Of a DNA stretch of 64,000 bases, positions 8,592 through 18,383 are shown one piece after another. Numbering within the stretch: position 1 is the stretch's first letter; the number at the start of each line of letters is the position of its first letter. Under the pieces are notes generated by a model, which saw only the letters and a list, made by a program, of their open reading frames with translations, did not search any database and had not been told where the DNA came from. This stretch comes from CAWKGV01 sp963849305. GTDB taxonomy: Bacteria > Pseudomonadota > Alphaproteobacteria > Acetobacterales > Acetobacteraceae. Position numbers and translations under genes: made by a program. The stretch is from positions 1 to 64,000 of the forward strand of contig CAWKGV010000002.1 of NCBI GenBank assembly GCA_963849305.1. Reading direction: 5' to 3'.

Positions 8592-9143
8592 TTTATGCCC
8601 CCTTCTACTTAGCGCCGTGATCCGAAAGTTCCTACGCACATGTTGTCTGGAGGACAATCGTGCCGCAAGAGAGCCGTCGACAACCTATGGTTTGTCCCGC
8701 CAGCGATGGATGGTCGATGGGTGACCTTTGACCCCGCCGGCTACCCCTATCTCCCGCCGCCACGCCCATAATGTTGAGATCTACAGCAGCCGATGCTACC
8801 TTTTGGAGACCGGGCCAATCCGAGGAAAAGATGTCTACCGTTATAGTCTTTGCGGCGCCATTATAGACTTGATGATGACCTTACCGATCCTTCGGGGATG
8901 ACCATCACGGTGATTGACTGCAACGACTGCGGGCTTCGACCAAGACGTGAGCAATGCAGACCATGCCGTTACGAATCCCGCGGAGAAGGTCAAGCGAGGC
9001 ATGTGAGGGGTCAGAATGGTTGGAACTGGTCGCCCGACGGCCACGATGTTGTTTGCTGTGTGCGGTCGATAATCGCTGCCGCGAGTATGGCCAGTGAGGC
9101 AATCGGCGCAGAGTGCGGGCGGTGCCCATGTGCGAAGCTCTAG
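8592..9143. other. Intergenic stretch between divergent genes, no gene recognised
   Basis: Some 550 bases between the small hypothetical (minus) and the PAS-LuxR regulator (plus). Frames such as 8850-9143 plus and 8841-9428 minus are open but show no family features and no ribosome site. The stretch should hold the two divergent promoters. Confidence 0.45.
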
Positions 9144-10656
9144 ATGAGTGAGACTATTCCCCGTCAACGAGTTCGACCGGCGGCAGCTGCAGCAGATCAT
9201 CGCCGGATTGTCCGAGGGCGTCATCCTCATCGACCCGGACCAGACGATCTTTTGGGCCAACGAAGCGGCGTTGGCGATGCACGGGGTGACCAAACTTGAG
9301 GATCTCGGCGCCACGGTGGCCGAATACCGGAAGCGTTTTGAGCTGCGGCACCGGAACCGGCATCGGCTTTCCGATGACCAGTACCCGATGGATCGCGTTG
9401 TGGCGGGGGAGGCCTTTCGCGACGTCATAGTAGAGGTTGCCAGGACAGGAGAGGATGAACCTCGCTGGATTCACGAAATCCGCAGCCTGGTATTGACCGA
9501 CACAGCCGATGATCCAGACTGTTTGGTGCTGGTAATGGGTAATGTCACGGACCGCTATGGCGCTGAGGACAGATTCGAGAAGACGTTCGCTGCAAATCCT
9601 GCACCTGCAATCATCTGCCGCCTGTCCGACCTGCGCTACGTTAAGGTAAATCAGGGCTTCTTGGAGATGACTGGTTACGCGCGGCATGACATCATCGGTC
9701 GGTCCGTATACGAAATCGACGTTCTTGCACAGGCCGGACATAGGGAACTCGCGATTGAGCGTCTCAAGGAGGGGCGCACGATCCCGCAAATGGAGGCCCT
9801 TCTCGGCCTTCCCGACGGTGCAAGCAAGTTTGTCATCGTTGCTGGTCATCCGATTGAGATCGGTGATGAAGCCTGCATGCTATTTACCTTCATGGACCTC
9901 GAACCGCGCAAGAAGGCGGAGGCAGCTCTGCGGCAGAGCGAAGAGCGATTTGCCAAGGCGTTCAGACTGGCCCCCGTGCCCATGACCATCAATACCGGGG
10001 ACCGATTCCGAATTTTGGATATCAACGACGCATTTCTCAATATGACTGGCTATGCTGCCGAAGAAATCATCGGTAAGAGTGTGGCAGAGTTAGACTGGTG
10101 GGAAGACCCGCCAGAGCGGCGGCGGCAAATGCTCGAGAAGACGGGGCACATCCGCAGCTGGGAAGCCGCGCTGCGGACGAAGGAAGGGCATACCATAGAC
10201 TGCTTGATGTCAGCCGATACCGTCACCATTCATGATCAGCCGTGTGTGCTCAATGTGGTGCAAGACATCACTGAACGCAAAAGAACAGAAGAGGAGCTGG
10301 CAGCGGCGATCGGGATCGTAATGCAGGACACGTCCTGGTTCACTCGCACCGTACTTGAGAAGCTCGCCAAGCTCCGGCAGCCGCACGGTACGGACAAGCC
10401 TGCGGCAGAGCTGGCGGACCTTACGCACCGCGAATGTGAGGTACTCGGACTGATTTGTCGTGGCCGTAGCGATGAAGAAATCGCGAGCGAGCTCGGTCTG
10501 TCACGCAACACAGTGCGCAACCATACTGCGATGATCTACGGTAAAATAGGCGTGCACAGACGTAGCGCAGCAATCGTATGGGCACGCGACCGAGGCTTCA
10601 CCGGGCCGGACACGAAGGACAAGGCGCTCAAGACTCGGGACGGTCGCACTAGGTAA
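9144..10656 (+). CDS. PAS-PAS-PAS-LuxR transcriptional regulator (one-base insertion near the start)
   Basis: A cytoplasmic sensor-regulator: three PAS domains (about residues 8-125, 140-255, 265-375, each ending in a PAC-like segment such as NVVQDITERKRTEEEL) and a C-terminal LuxR helix-turn-helix (LTHRECEVLGLICRGRS, EIASELGLSRNTVRNH, about 425-483). No kinase or receiver domain, so it probably senses a ligand or redox state and binds DNA directly. The best start is ATG at 9144 giving MSETIP, but a run of four C at about 9159-9162 shifts the frame. Removing one C gives MSETIPVNEFDRRQLQQIIA. Without that, only a GTG at 9148 in the downstream frame could start it. It heads the BON and Hsp20 genes and may control them. 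Confidence 0.8.
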
Positions 10657-10886
10657 GCTGGTACACGAGCATCTGTTGATGGGTTAAGGAAGCACTGTCT
10701 GAAGCAACCACCCCAGATCAGGCCCGAATTTCCCACAGGTGAGCGGACGCTAACCGGCATAAACGGATCGACAGCGGGAACTCGAGTACAAAGTTACTAG
10801 GCGGTCTGGAGCACTTGCCTCTTGAGGATCGAGCCGCTGACGGTCGACTCTAGGCTGGTGGCATCTAGCTATGAAAGGTGTGGGTC

Positions 10887-11543
10887 ATGAGCAACAAGGA
10901 ACTGCAGCAGTCTGTCCATGACGAACTCGAATGGGACCCGAGTGTTGACGCAGCACATATCGGCGTCACCGCGAACGATGGTGTCGTGACGCTTACGGGG
11001 CACGTCCCCAGCTACGCAGCAAAGTGGTCTGCGGAAAGCGCGGCCGGCCGGGTTTTCGGTGTCAAAGTCATCGCCGATGAGCTTGACGTGCGCTATGCCG
11101 GCGACACACGAGTAACCGATGACGACATCGCGAAGCGGGTGCTCCAGGTCCTGTCGTGGGATGTCCGCGTTCCCTCGGGCATGGTCAAGGTAAAGGTCGA
11201 GAACGGCTGGGTCACCCTCAGTGGTGAGGTGCATTGGTACTTCGAGCGCAATGCCGCCGAGTCCGACGTCCGCGGGCTCCATGGTGTGACTGGCGTCATC
11301 AATGAGATCAATATTAAGCCGAGTGTCCGGGCATCGGCATCGGACGTGCGCGAGAAGATCACCTCAGCGCTCGACCGCAACGCGCAGGTTGAAGCGGACA
11401 ACATCTCCGTCACCACAGACGGTGGGAAGGTTACGCTCAGCGGAAGCGTGCAGTCATGGCAGGAGCGGGATTTGGCGGAGAGGACGGCCTGGTCGGCACC
11501 AGGCGTGACAGAGGTCGAGGACCGCTTGACGGTCAACTACTAA
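10887..11543 (+). CDS. BON-domain protein with three BON repeats
   Basis: 218 residues made of three BON (OsmY/nodulation) domains at about 4-70, 75-145 and 150-218. Each carries the GxVxLxGxV pattern: GVVTLTGHVPS, GWVTLSGEVHW, GKVTLSGSVQS. There is no signal peptide, so this form is cytoplasmic; BON domains are thought to bind phospholipid or other hydrophobic ligands and are common in stress operons. The start at MSNKELQQ is chosen for the AAAGGTG site; a GTG nine bases earlier is possible. It ends 28 bases before a 36-base hairpin repeat. Confidence 0.9.
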   Translation: MSNKELQQSVHDELEWDPSVDAAHIGVTANDGVVTLTGHVPSYAAKWSAESAAGRVFGVKVIADELDVRYAGDTRVTDDDIAKRVLQVLSWDVRVPSGMVKVKVENGWVTLSGEVHWYFERNAAESDVRGLHGVTGVINEINIKPSVRASASDVREKITSALDRNAQVEADNISVTTDGGKVTLSGSVQSWQERDLAERTAWSAPGVTEVEDRLTVNY

Positions 11544-11570
11544 CGATCAACGATCAACTATTAGCGGCAC

Positions 11571-11606
11571 GGCGGCGGCCTCGTTGCATGCGGCAGAGAG
11601 GCCGCC
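11571..11606 (+). repeat. 36-base hairpin repeat, copy 1
   Basis: Identical to 15027-15062. It can fold as GGCGGCCTC / GAGGCCGCC (9 bp) around a 15-base loop containing GCATGC. It begins 28 bases after the BON stop codon, and copy 2 begins 29 bases after the kinase stop. No T-run follows, so it is not a standard intrinsic terminator. Confidence 0.85.
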
Positions 11607-11643
11607 CGCCGGAACAGCAAACACTGACAAGAGGAGAAATCAA

Positions 11644-12168
11644 ATGCCGCGTGGTAATGTGGTACCATCGAGGTCGAGTGGGGTCGGCGTAAATCCGTTC
11701 TTGCTCCTGCAGCGCGAAATGAAGCGAATGTTCGATGATCTCCGGCTCGATTTCGGCGCGTCGTTGCTTGGAGAAGCCAGCGAGGGCGCGTTCCTGATGC
11801 CACGGCTGGAAGTTCGCGAGGGCGATAAGGACATGCGTGTTATCGCCGAACTTCCCGGGGTTTCGGAGAAAGACATCGACGTCTCATTGGACGACGATGT
11901 CCTAACGATCCGCGCAGAAAAGCAGAGTGAGCACACGGGAGAGAAGGAAGACACGCACTTCAGCGAACGTGCCTTCGGTACCTTCCAGCGGAGCATGCGC
12001 TTGCCATATCGCGTTGAACCAAGCGAACTCAAGGCGACATTCGCGGACGGGGTTCTCACGGGGACAATACCAAAGAACCCAGCGCAAGAGAAAGCCCGCA
12101 AAATACCAGTACAAAGCCAAGCACAAAGCAAGGACAGAGGACAGCATGAAGCGACACAGAAACCATGA
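11644..12168 (+). CDS. Small heat-shock protein, Hsp20 / alpha-crystallin family
   Basis: 174 residues. The alpha-crystallin domain (about 50-145) has PRLEVREGDKDMRVIAELPG, KDIDVSLDDDVLTIRAEK, FGTFQRSMRLPYRVE and GVLTGTIPK. The C-terminal IPV serves as the I-x-I/V anchor. It is an ATP-independent holdase that keeps unfolding proteins soluble for refolding by DnaK and disaggregases such as the ClpK encoded 3 kb downstream. ATG at 11644 follows GAGGAG. The N-terminal arm NPFLLLQREMKRMFDDL is typical of the class A forms of tolerance loci. Confidence 0.93.
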   Translation: MPRGNVVPSRSSGVGVNPFLLLQREMKRMFDDLRLDFGASLLGEASEGAFLMPRLEVREGDKDMRVIAELPGVSEKDIDVSLDDDVLTIRAEKQSEHTGEKEDTHFSERAFGTFQRSMRLPYRVEPSELKATFADGVLTGTIPKNPAQEKARKIPVQSQAQSKDRGQHEATQKP

Positions 12169-12202
12169 CAACGATCGCCGGTCCGTCCAAGCGCCCGTCC
12201 TC

Positions 12203-12242
12203 GTGATTGTGGCTGCGGCGGGGTGATTGTGGCTGCGGCGGG
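12203..12242 (+). repeat. 20-base tandem duplication
   Basis: GTGATTGTGGCTGCGGCGGG appears twice with no gap. The copies lie in a short open frame of 26 codons (ATG at 12146, overlapping the end of hsp20) whose stop falls at the junction. That frame looks fortuitous. Confidence 0.7.
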
Positions 12243-12422
12243 CGCAGGATCGCAGCACGGCGTCTCATGCTCGCGAACTGAGAGGTCTGACGGCTTGCGT
12301 CCGCTTTAGGAGTTCATACGGAAATGGACACACTCTCGCAAGTTGGCGCGGTGATGCACACGATGGGCTCCACTTCGAACCAACTCAGAGATGTGCAAAC
12401 TTTTCGGACGGGCGGTGAGACG

Positions 12423-13490
12423 ATGATGCGCACGACCAGGAGGCGGGATCTGGCCGGACGCGAGGCGCGGCGGCTCTATGAAGTGAGCCGGGACTGCTAC
12501 GCCCCCGCCCTCGCGGCGTTTGCGTCCGAATGGCTCGGTGAACTTGCCCGCCGGCCCGACGGCGTCGCCGTCTGCCTCGGACGCGACGGGTTGGCGTCCT
12601 TCCTCGCGGCGCGCACGCTCCTGCGGGTCCATCCTCGCCGCTTCCGCGACGTCCGTGCGCACCGGGTGCGGCTTGCGTACGTCTCGCGACCGCTTGCGCG
12701 AGGTGCCGCTGCCGATGCTCGGCAGGCCGTGCTGCTCGACCGATACCTGCGCGGACGGGGCGTGGTCGCAGGTAGTCCCCTGATCCTCGTGGATATTGGT
12801 ATCCACGGCAGCATCCAGGACTGCCTGCAGCGCATTTATCCGACGCGCGCCATGGACGGTCGCTACCTCGTCCTGCGCCGGCGCGACGGCGACCCCAACG
12901 GCGCGCGCAAGCTCGGCTTCCTGGCCGACCTGGACGTGATGCCGCGGTGTCCCTTGGAAATCGGACAGTCCTGGCCGCCCCAGCCGGACTGGAAACTTGG
13001 GGGCAGGCTACGCCGCGGCGACTCGCTCTTCTTGCGTCGGCGTAGCGTGCACGTCCTGGAGGACCTCTGGAACGGCGTGGGCGGAGCGGTGGAAGGGTTC
13101 GAGGCGACGGCTTTCGAGGGCGAACGGGGCGCGGTGGCGGTGCGGCGACGGCGGGCGGAGCCGTTGCTGTCGTTGCCGACGGAGCCGATAATTGTCCCCG
13201 CGGAGCGGGCAGCGATCAAGCGCGCTGCCCTGCGGGGTGTCGTTGATGGCGTGGCGGAGCGCGGCCGTCGGCTCGAGAGCGATGCCGCCGGCGCCTCCGA
13301 GGCCACGCGCGCGTTGGCGGCTTGGCTTGCGGGGCTGGATGATCCCGCGGGCCGTGCAGAGGAGGACGCGCGCATCCTGCGCGCGCTGGTGCGCCGAGGC
13401 AGGCAAGGGCGCCGGCGCGGCGAAGACGGCGACGCGGACGACATGGACGCCGCCGACGACATCGACGCCGCGGACGGCGACGACGCGTAA
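12423..13490 (+). CDS. HAD-like hypothetical protein with acidic tail
   Basis: 355 residues from ATG at 12423 (GGTGAG upstream; an in-frame ATG at 12324 would add 33 residues of unlikely composition). The order ALAAFASEWLGELARR, VAVCLGRDGLASFLAARTLL, then SPLILVDIGIHGSIQDCLQR resembles the pattern (helix, FLxRDG, VDIGxxGSIQ) of HAD-like proteins of polysaccharide biosynthesis (COG5610 type). The assignment is tentative and catalytic residues cannot be confirmed. The end is a low-complexity acidic repeat (DADDMDAADDIDAADGDDA). It is much richer in G+C and Arg than the neighbouring hsp20, a sign of separate origin. It is followed after 27 bases by the amphi-Trp gene. Confidence 0.6.
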   Translation: MMRTTRRRDLAGREARRLYEVSRDCYAPALAAFASEWLGELARRPDGVAVCLGRDGLASFLAARTLLRVHPRRFRDVRAHRVRLAYVSRPLARGAAADARQAVLLDRYLRGRGVVAGSPLILVDIGIHGSIQDCLQRIYPTRAMDGRYLVLRRRDGDPNGARKLGFLADLDVMPRCPLEIGQSWPPQPDWKLGGRLRRGDSLFLRRRSVHVLEDLWNGVGGAVEGFEATAFEGERGAVAVRRRRAEPLLSLPTEPIIVPAERAAIKRAALRGVVDGVAERGRRLESDAAGASEATRALAAWLAGLDDPAGRAEEDARILRALVRRGRQGRRRGEDGDADDMDAADDIDAADGDDA

Positions 13491-13517
13491 CACCATCCCA
13501 AGAGGAGGAAGAGCGCC

Positions 13518-13955
13518 ATGAGACATCATCGCGGGCACCGAGAGCAGGGCGAGCATGGGCGAACGGTGCGCGCCCGCGCGTCGGTGGAAGCCGAGCAGGC
13601 CGCGTCCTACGTGGAAACGCTGGCGCACGCCCTGCGCGCGGGTGGGGTGACCATACGCAGCGGGGCGGGACTGGTTGCGCTGCGCATGGGAGACAGGATC
13701 GAGCTGGAGCTGGAAGCCGGAGAGGAGGATCGAGAGAGCATCGTGCGCCTGGCGCTGCGCTGGGAGACCCCCGTGCCCGAGGAACGGCTGGACATCACCC
13801 CGGGAGTGTCGAAGGCGCCCGCGTCTGCCGTCTCCGAGGCGGCGGGGGCGGCGTCGGACCAAGTCACCGGGTCAGCGAGCGGCGGCCGATCCTCCTCTGG
13901 GCGAAGCCGCGGCGGGGCGTCGTCCTCGGGAGTGGAATCTCCCCAAGCAGGTTGA
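13518..13955 (+). CDS. Amphi-Trp domain-containing protein
   Basis: 145 residues. Residues about 15-95 carry the amphi-Trp (TIGR04354-like) pattern: EAEQAASYVETLAHALRAGG, VTIRSGAGLVALRMGDRIEL, ELEAGEEDRESIVRLALRWE. An RWE-containing beta strand ends the domain. The function of the domain is unknown. The C-terminal 45 residues are Ser/Gly/Arg-rich and probably disordered. AAGAGGAGG lies nine bases before the ATG. Its stop overlaps the start of the kinase gene (TTGA), so the two are probably translated together. Confidence 0.8.
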   Translation: MRHHRGHREQGEHGRTVRARASVEAEQAASYVETLAHALRAGGVTIRSGAGLVALRMGDRIELELEAGEEDRESIVRLALRWETPVPEERLDITPGVSKAPASAVSEAAGAASDQVTGSASGGRSSSGRSRGGASSSGVESPQAG

Positions 13956-14998
13956 GAGCCAGAAGCCTGCGGGGCAGTGGGGTCACCATAGAGGGATGCA
14001 GCGACGGCGTGTCTGTCATCGACCCCGCCATCCCCCAGCTCAGTCGGCTCATCCGAGCTCCCGAAGCGGCAAGGCTTCTGGAGACCGTGTTGACGGCCGG
14101 ATCGCGACCCTGGATGTCCCGCGGCGAGGAGCCGCTCGATGTGCAAGCGGTGGCGGTGCTGCGCGGCCACCCGGGCAGCCGCTGGACGCTGCGCTATACC
14201 GTCCGGCCGCGCAAGGGCGGCAGCGCGACGAGCACCCTCATCGCCAAGGTCTACGCGCGCGACCGCAGCGACATCGCGCGGACACTCGTGACCTTGCGCG
14301 AAAGAGGACTGGGTTCGGGACAGCCGATGCAGGTCAACGCCCCGGTCGCTTATCTGCCTGTGCATCGCGTCCTTCTTCTGGAGCACGCTCCCGGCGAGAC
14401 CGCCCGCGCGGCACTGCGGCGCGGCCAGGACGGGGTTGGGGACAAAGCCGCGCGTTGGCTCGCGGCGCTCCACGCCGTGCCGGCGCCCCTCCCGGTCGGG
14501 TACCGGCTACGCGATCCGCTTGCCAAAGCGCGCCGCTGGGCACGGGTGCTGGACGCCGACGCGCCCCCCGCGCTCGCCCGCGCCGGCCACCGCCTGTTCG
14601 TCGCCCTCGCGGGGGCGCAGCCGCCGTGGCCACCGGCGACGCCGCGTATCGTGCACGGCGATTTCGGCGCCTCCCACGTGTATCTCGCAGGGGAGGTGAC
14701 CACCGTCATCGACTGGGATGCGTGGAGGATTGGCGACGGCGCAGAGGACGCGGGGAGGTTCCTTGCATCGCTCCACCGCATCGCCGCGCGCAACCCCGAG
14801 CGGGGCGGGGTGGTGGCGCGGGAGGTCCGGGCGTTCGCGCACGCCTTCCCGGCGGACCGGCATGGCCTGGCGTTCTACGAGTCACTGGAGTGCCTGCGGA
14901 GAGCCACCCTGTTGATCAAAAGCGGCGAGCAGCGCCGCGTGCGCGACGCCGAACTGCTGATTGCTGCGGGGGAGTGGGCCCTCGAGACGGGACACTAG
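13952..14998 (+). CDS. APH-like small-molecule kinase
   Basis: 348 residues from the TTG overlapping the amphi-Trp stop; a GTG at 14009 giving MSVIDPAIPQL is an alternative. It has the aminoglycoside-phosphotransferase fold: HRVLLLEHAPGE, KAARWLAALHAVP, the catalytic loop IVHGDFGASHVYL (H-x-D, but His in place of the usual Asn), and the metal Asp in TTVIDWDAWRIGDGAEDAG. It should phosphorylate a small molecule or possibly a protein; the substrate is unknown. The Asn-to-His change in the loop is unusual. It closes the three-gene unit with the HAD-like and amphi-Trp genes. Confidence 0.78.
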   Translation: MRARSLRGSGVTIEGCSDGVSVIDPAIPQLSRLIRAPEAARLLETVLTAGSRPWMSRGEEPLDVQAVAVLRGHPGSRWTLRYTVRPRKGGSATSTLIAKVYARDRSDIARTLVTLRERGLGSGQPMQVNAPVAYLPVHRVLLLEHAPGETARAALRRGQDGVGDKAARWLAALHAVPAPLPVGYRLRDPLAKARRWARVLDADAPPALARAGHRLFVALAGAQPPWPPATPRIVHGDFGASHVYLAGEVTTVIDWDAWRIGDGAEDAGRFLASLHRIAARNPERGGVVAREVRAFAHAFPADRHGLAFYESLECLRRATLLIKSGEQRRVRDAELLIAAGEWALETGH

Positions 14999-15026
14999 TG
15001 AAAGCCATAGATCGTCTGCCCCGCGG

Positions 15027-15062
15027 GGCGGCGGCCTCGTTGCATGCGGCAGAGAGGCCGCC
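15027..15062 (+). repeat. 36-base hairpin repeat, copy 2
   Basis: Exact second copy of 11571-11606, same orientation, 29 bases after the kinase stop codon. The two copies enclose hsp20 and the three-gene unit (about 3.4 kb). Confidence 0.85.
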
Positions 15063-15348
15063 AAACCGAGCGGTCAGCAAGGATTCGCGAGCGCGCGGCG
15101 GGCGCACGCCACAGACTTGACTTCACCTGCCGATGGGGCGTCGATGACACGCGAGCGGCGGCCGGCGACAGACCGCCGGAGACATCTTGGCCGCAGCCGG
15201 CATAGAGATCGCATCATTCGCAGAGATCATGGCCGGCCTTCTGAAGGCATACCCTGTCGAATAGAAACCTCCATTTGATTGGAGGGGATGAGGCCACCAA
15301 AGGACACCAACAACCACCCATAGCGGTCGGCAGCATGGAGGGCGGGAC

Positions 15349-18263
15349 ATGGCAGATGGGATCTGCGACGTCTGTGGAATTCGGCCGGCGACGGTTCAAG
15401 CCGAGGTCGTCAGCAACGGCCGACGAGAAAACCTTGAGCTCTGCGATGTCGACTTCCGGCGTCTGGCACACCAGCAGGGCCGAGGCAACTCGCCGCTCGA
15501 GTCCTTGTTTGGCGGCCACGGCGGTAGTCTGTTTGGCGACTTCTTCGACAATGACCTTTTCAGGAGTGGCGGCGACGGTGACGACCGATCCGAAAGGGGG
15601 GCAGACGGTGGCACCTCCATTCCCGTCCGCCGGCGAGCGGCCCGCGGCCACCGGGGGCGGTTGGCGCGGAAAGACTATCGGCGCATGCCGAGGAGATCCT
15701 GCAGAAGGCCGCCCGTGAGGCCGCGGAGCATGGCCGGCGCGAAGTCGACACGGAGCACCTGCTCCTGGCGCTGTGCGACAGCGACGTGGTTCGTACCATC
15801 CTCGAACAGTTCAAGGTCTCCGTCGATGCGCTGCGTTCTCAGATAGAGAAGGAAGCGCCGCACGGAGAGGCTCGGGCCGAAGAAGGCGGTGAAATAGGCG
15901 TCAGTCCACGCGTCAAGGATGCGCTTGCGCGCGCCTTCAGAGCCTCGGCCGAGTTTGGCCATTCCTATGTGGGTCCGGAGCATCTGCTCATAGGTTTGGC
16001 CGAAGAAGGAGAAGGGCTGGCGGCCGATATCCTGCGCCGCTACGGTCTGACGCCGGCAGCGATTCGCCAGCAGGTCACCAAAGTGGTCGGCCGCGGCGCC
16101 GAGGAGGGCCGGGTCGAGACACCGACCAACACGCCCAACCTCGACAAGTACGCCCGCGACCTCACCAGGCTGGCGGGTGAAGGCAAGCTCGATCCGGTGA
16201 TCGGCCGAGCGCGCGAGATCGAGACGACGATCGAAGTGCTGGCCCGGCGGAAGAAGAACAATCCGGTCCTGATTGGAGAGCCTGGCGTCGGCAAGACAAC
16301 CATCGTCGAAGGCCTGGCGCAGCGCATCATCGCCGGTGACGTGCCGGAAGCGTTGCGTGACAAGCGCCTGGTGGAGCTTTCGGTGAACTCCATGGTTGCC
16401 GGGTCCAAGTACCGCGGCGAGTTCGAGGAGCGGGTCCAGCAGATCCTGAAGGAGGTCACCGACCAACAGGATCAGCTGATTCTGTTCATCGATGAGATCC
16501 ATACCATCGTGGGTGCGGGACAGGGCGGAGGGGAAGGCGGCCTCGACGTTGCCAACACGTTCAAGCCTGCCCTCGCCAGAGGTGAACTCAACCTGATCGG
16601 CGCCACCACGCTGAACGAGTATCAAAAGCACATCGAGAAGGATGCGGCGCTGGAACGGCGCTTCCAGCCGGTGCTGATAGATGAACCTACGGTCGCCCAG
16701 ACCATCATGATCCTGCGTGGCCTACGCGACACGCTGGAGGCGCATCATAAGGTCACGGTCACCGACGCCGCGATCCTCGCGGCGGCGGAACTGTCGGATC
16801 GCTACATCACTGGCCGGTTCCTGCCCGACAAGGCCATCGATCTGATCGATCAGGCCGCGGCCCGGGTGAAGATCGCCGCTACGGCCAGGCCCATCGATGT
16901 TCAAGAACTCGATGCAGAGGTGCGGCAGATCAAACGCGAACAGGATTTTGCGACGTCCCGCAAGCAATTCGACCGCGCCGAGAATCTGCAGAAACAGTAT
17001 GACGCGAAGAACAAGGAGCTGACCGATGCGACGGAACGCTGGCGGCGCGATCGCGGTTCAGCGTCCACCGAGGTGCTCGCAACGGACATTGCACAGGTTG
17101 TCTCGAAACTGACGGGTATCCCCGTGAATGAGCTCACGACCGAGGAACGCGAGCGTCTGGTCAAGTTGGAGGAGCGGCTGCACGAGCGCGTCATCGGGCA
17201 AGAAGAGGCTGTCAGAGCGGTTAGCGACGCGGTTCGGCTGTCGCGGGCTGGTCTGCGTGAGGGCCGGCGGCCGGTGGCTACCTTCATGTTTCTGGGCCCG
17301 ACCGGGGTCGGCAAGACAGAACTCGCCAAGGCGCTCGCTGAGACGGTGTTCGGCGATGAAGACGCGATGATCCGTATCGACATGTCGGAATACATGGAGC
17401 GCCATGCGGTTGCACGCCTGATCGGCGCGCCGCCGGGATATGTCGGTTACGAGGAAGGCGGCCAGCTTACCGAGCGCGTGCTGCGTCACCCGTACAGCGT
17501 CGTGCTGCTCGATGAGATCGAGAAGGCTCACCCCGATGTCTACAATGTGCTCCTACAGGTGTTCGATGACGGCCGCCTGACCGACGGCAAAGGCCGGGTG
17601 GTCGATTTCACCAACACGATCCTGATCGCGACGAGCAATCTCGGCTCTGATTTGATCCAACGAAACCTACGGTTGCGCGACACCGATGAAGAGGATCAGG
17701 ACCGGCTCAAGCGGGACTTGATGGATGTCCTTCGCGCACACTTCCGGCCCGAGTTTCTCAACCGGATCGACGACATCATCGTCTTCCACGCGCTCAGCCG
17801 ACCTGAGATCCGGTCCATCGTCCAGTTGCAGCTGGAGCGGGTAAAGCGTGCGGCGCATGGCCAGGGCATCGAGCTCGATACGGAAGAATCCGTCATCGAC
17901 CATCTGGCGGCTGTAGGCTTTCGCCCCGAGTTCGGGGCGCGTGAACTCAGGCGCCTGGTTCGCTCAGAGCTTGAAACCGGGCTCGCACGCGCCATACTGG
18001 CGAACGAAATCCACGAAGGAAACCGGGTACTGGTCCGGTGGGACGCTGCACAACAGAAGATCGTGTTCGAGCCGAAGGCGGACACCCCGACCACGCGGCA
18101 GGATGACGGCGCTGAAGCGGCCGATGCAGTGGAAGAGGCCGGTCATGAATCATTCCCGGCAAGCGACCCACCCGCCTGGAACGGTGCCGTGGGGGTACGG
18201 GACGCGCCACGACGCACCAAGGTGCAGAAGCCGGCTAAGCGGAGCCGTCAGAAGACCGCATGA
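15349..18263 (+). CDS. clpK: ClpK-type ATP-dependent disaggregase, with a frameshift near 15,660
   Basis: AAA+ unfoldase of ClpB/ClpC type. The N-terminus MADGICDVCGIRPATV with a later LCDVDF is the Cys motif of ClpK/ClpG, followed by a Gly/Phe-rich linker (SLFGDFFDNDLFRSGG). The Clp-N repeat begins AERLSAHAEEILQKAA and EVDTEHLLLALCDSDVV but lies in another frame, so one or two bases are gained or lost between about 15,640 and 15,670. Two ATPase modules follow: GEPGVGKTT with LFIDEIHTI, and GPTGVGKTE with VLLDEIEKAHP. A short coiled-coil middle domain is at about 16,900-17,040. ClpK confers heat tolerance in tolerance islands. Without correction a GTG at 15786 would give an 825-residue form. 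Confidence 0.85.
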
Positions 18264-18383
18264 ATAGCCGTCTAGCATTCTAAAGAATTTTACATTCGCG
18301 GTTTGGGGCGAGTTGAACAGACCGGCCATCGAGGTTTTCCCTTCCAACCCCCGGTCGGCCTCCATCCGCCACAGGAGCTCGTC

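Noticed and set aside
12146..12226. A 26-codon frame overlapping the end of hsp20
   Set aside because: It consists partly of the 20-base tandem duplication and has no ribosome site of its own.
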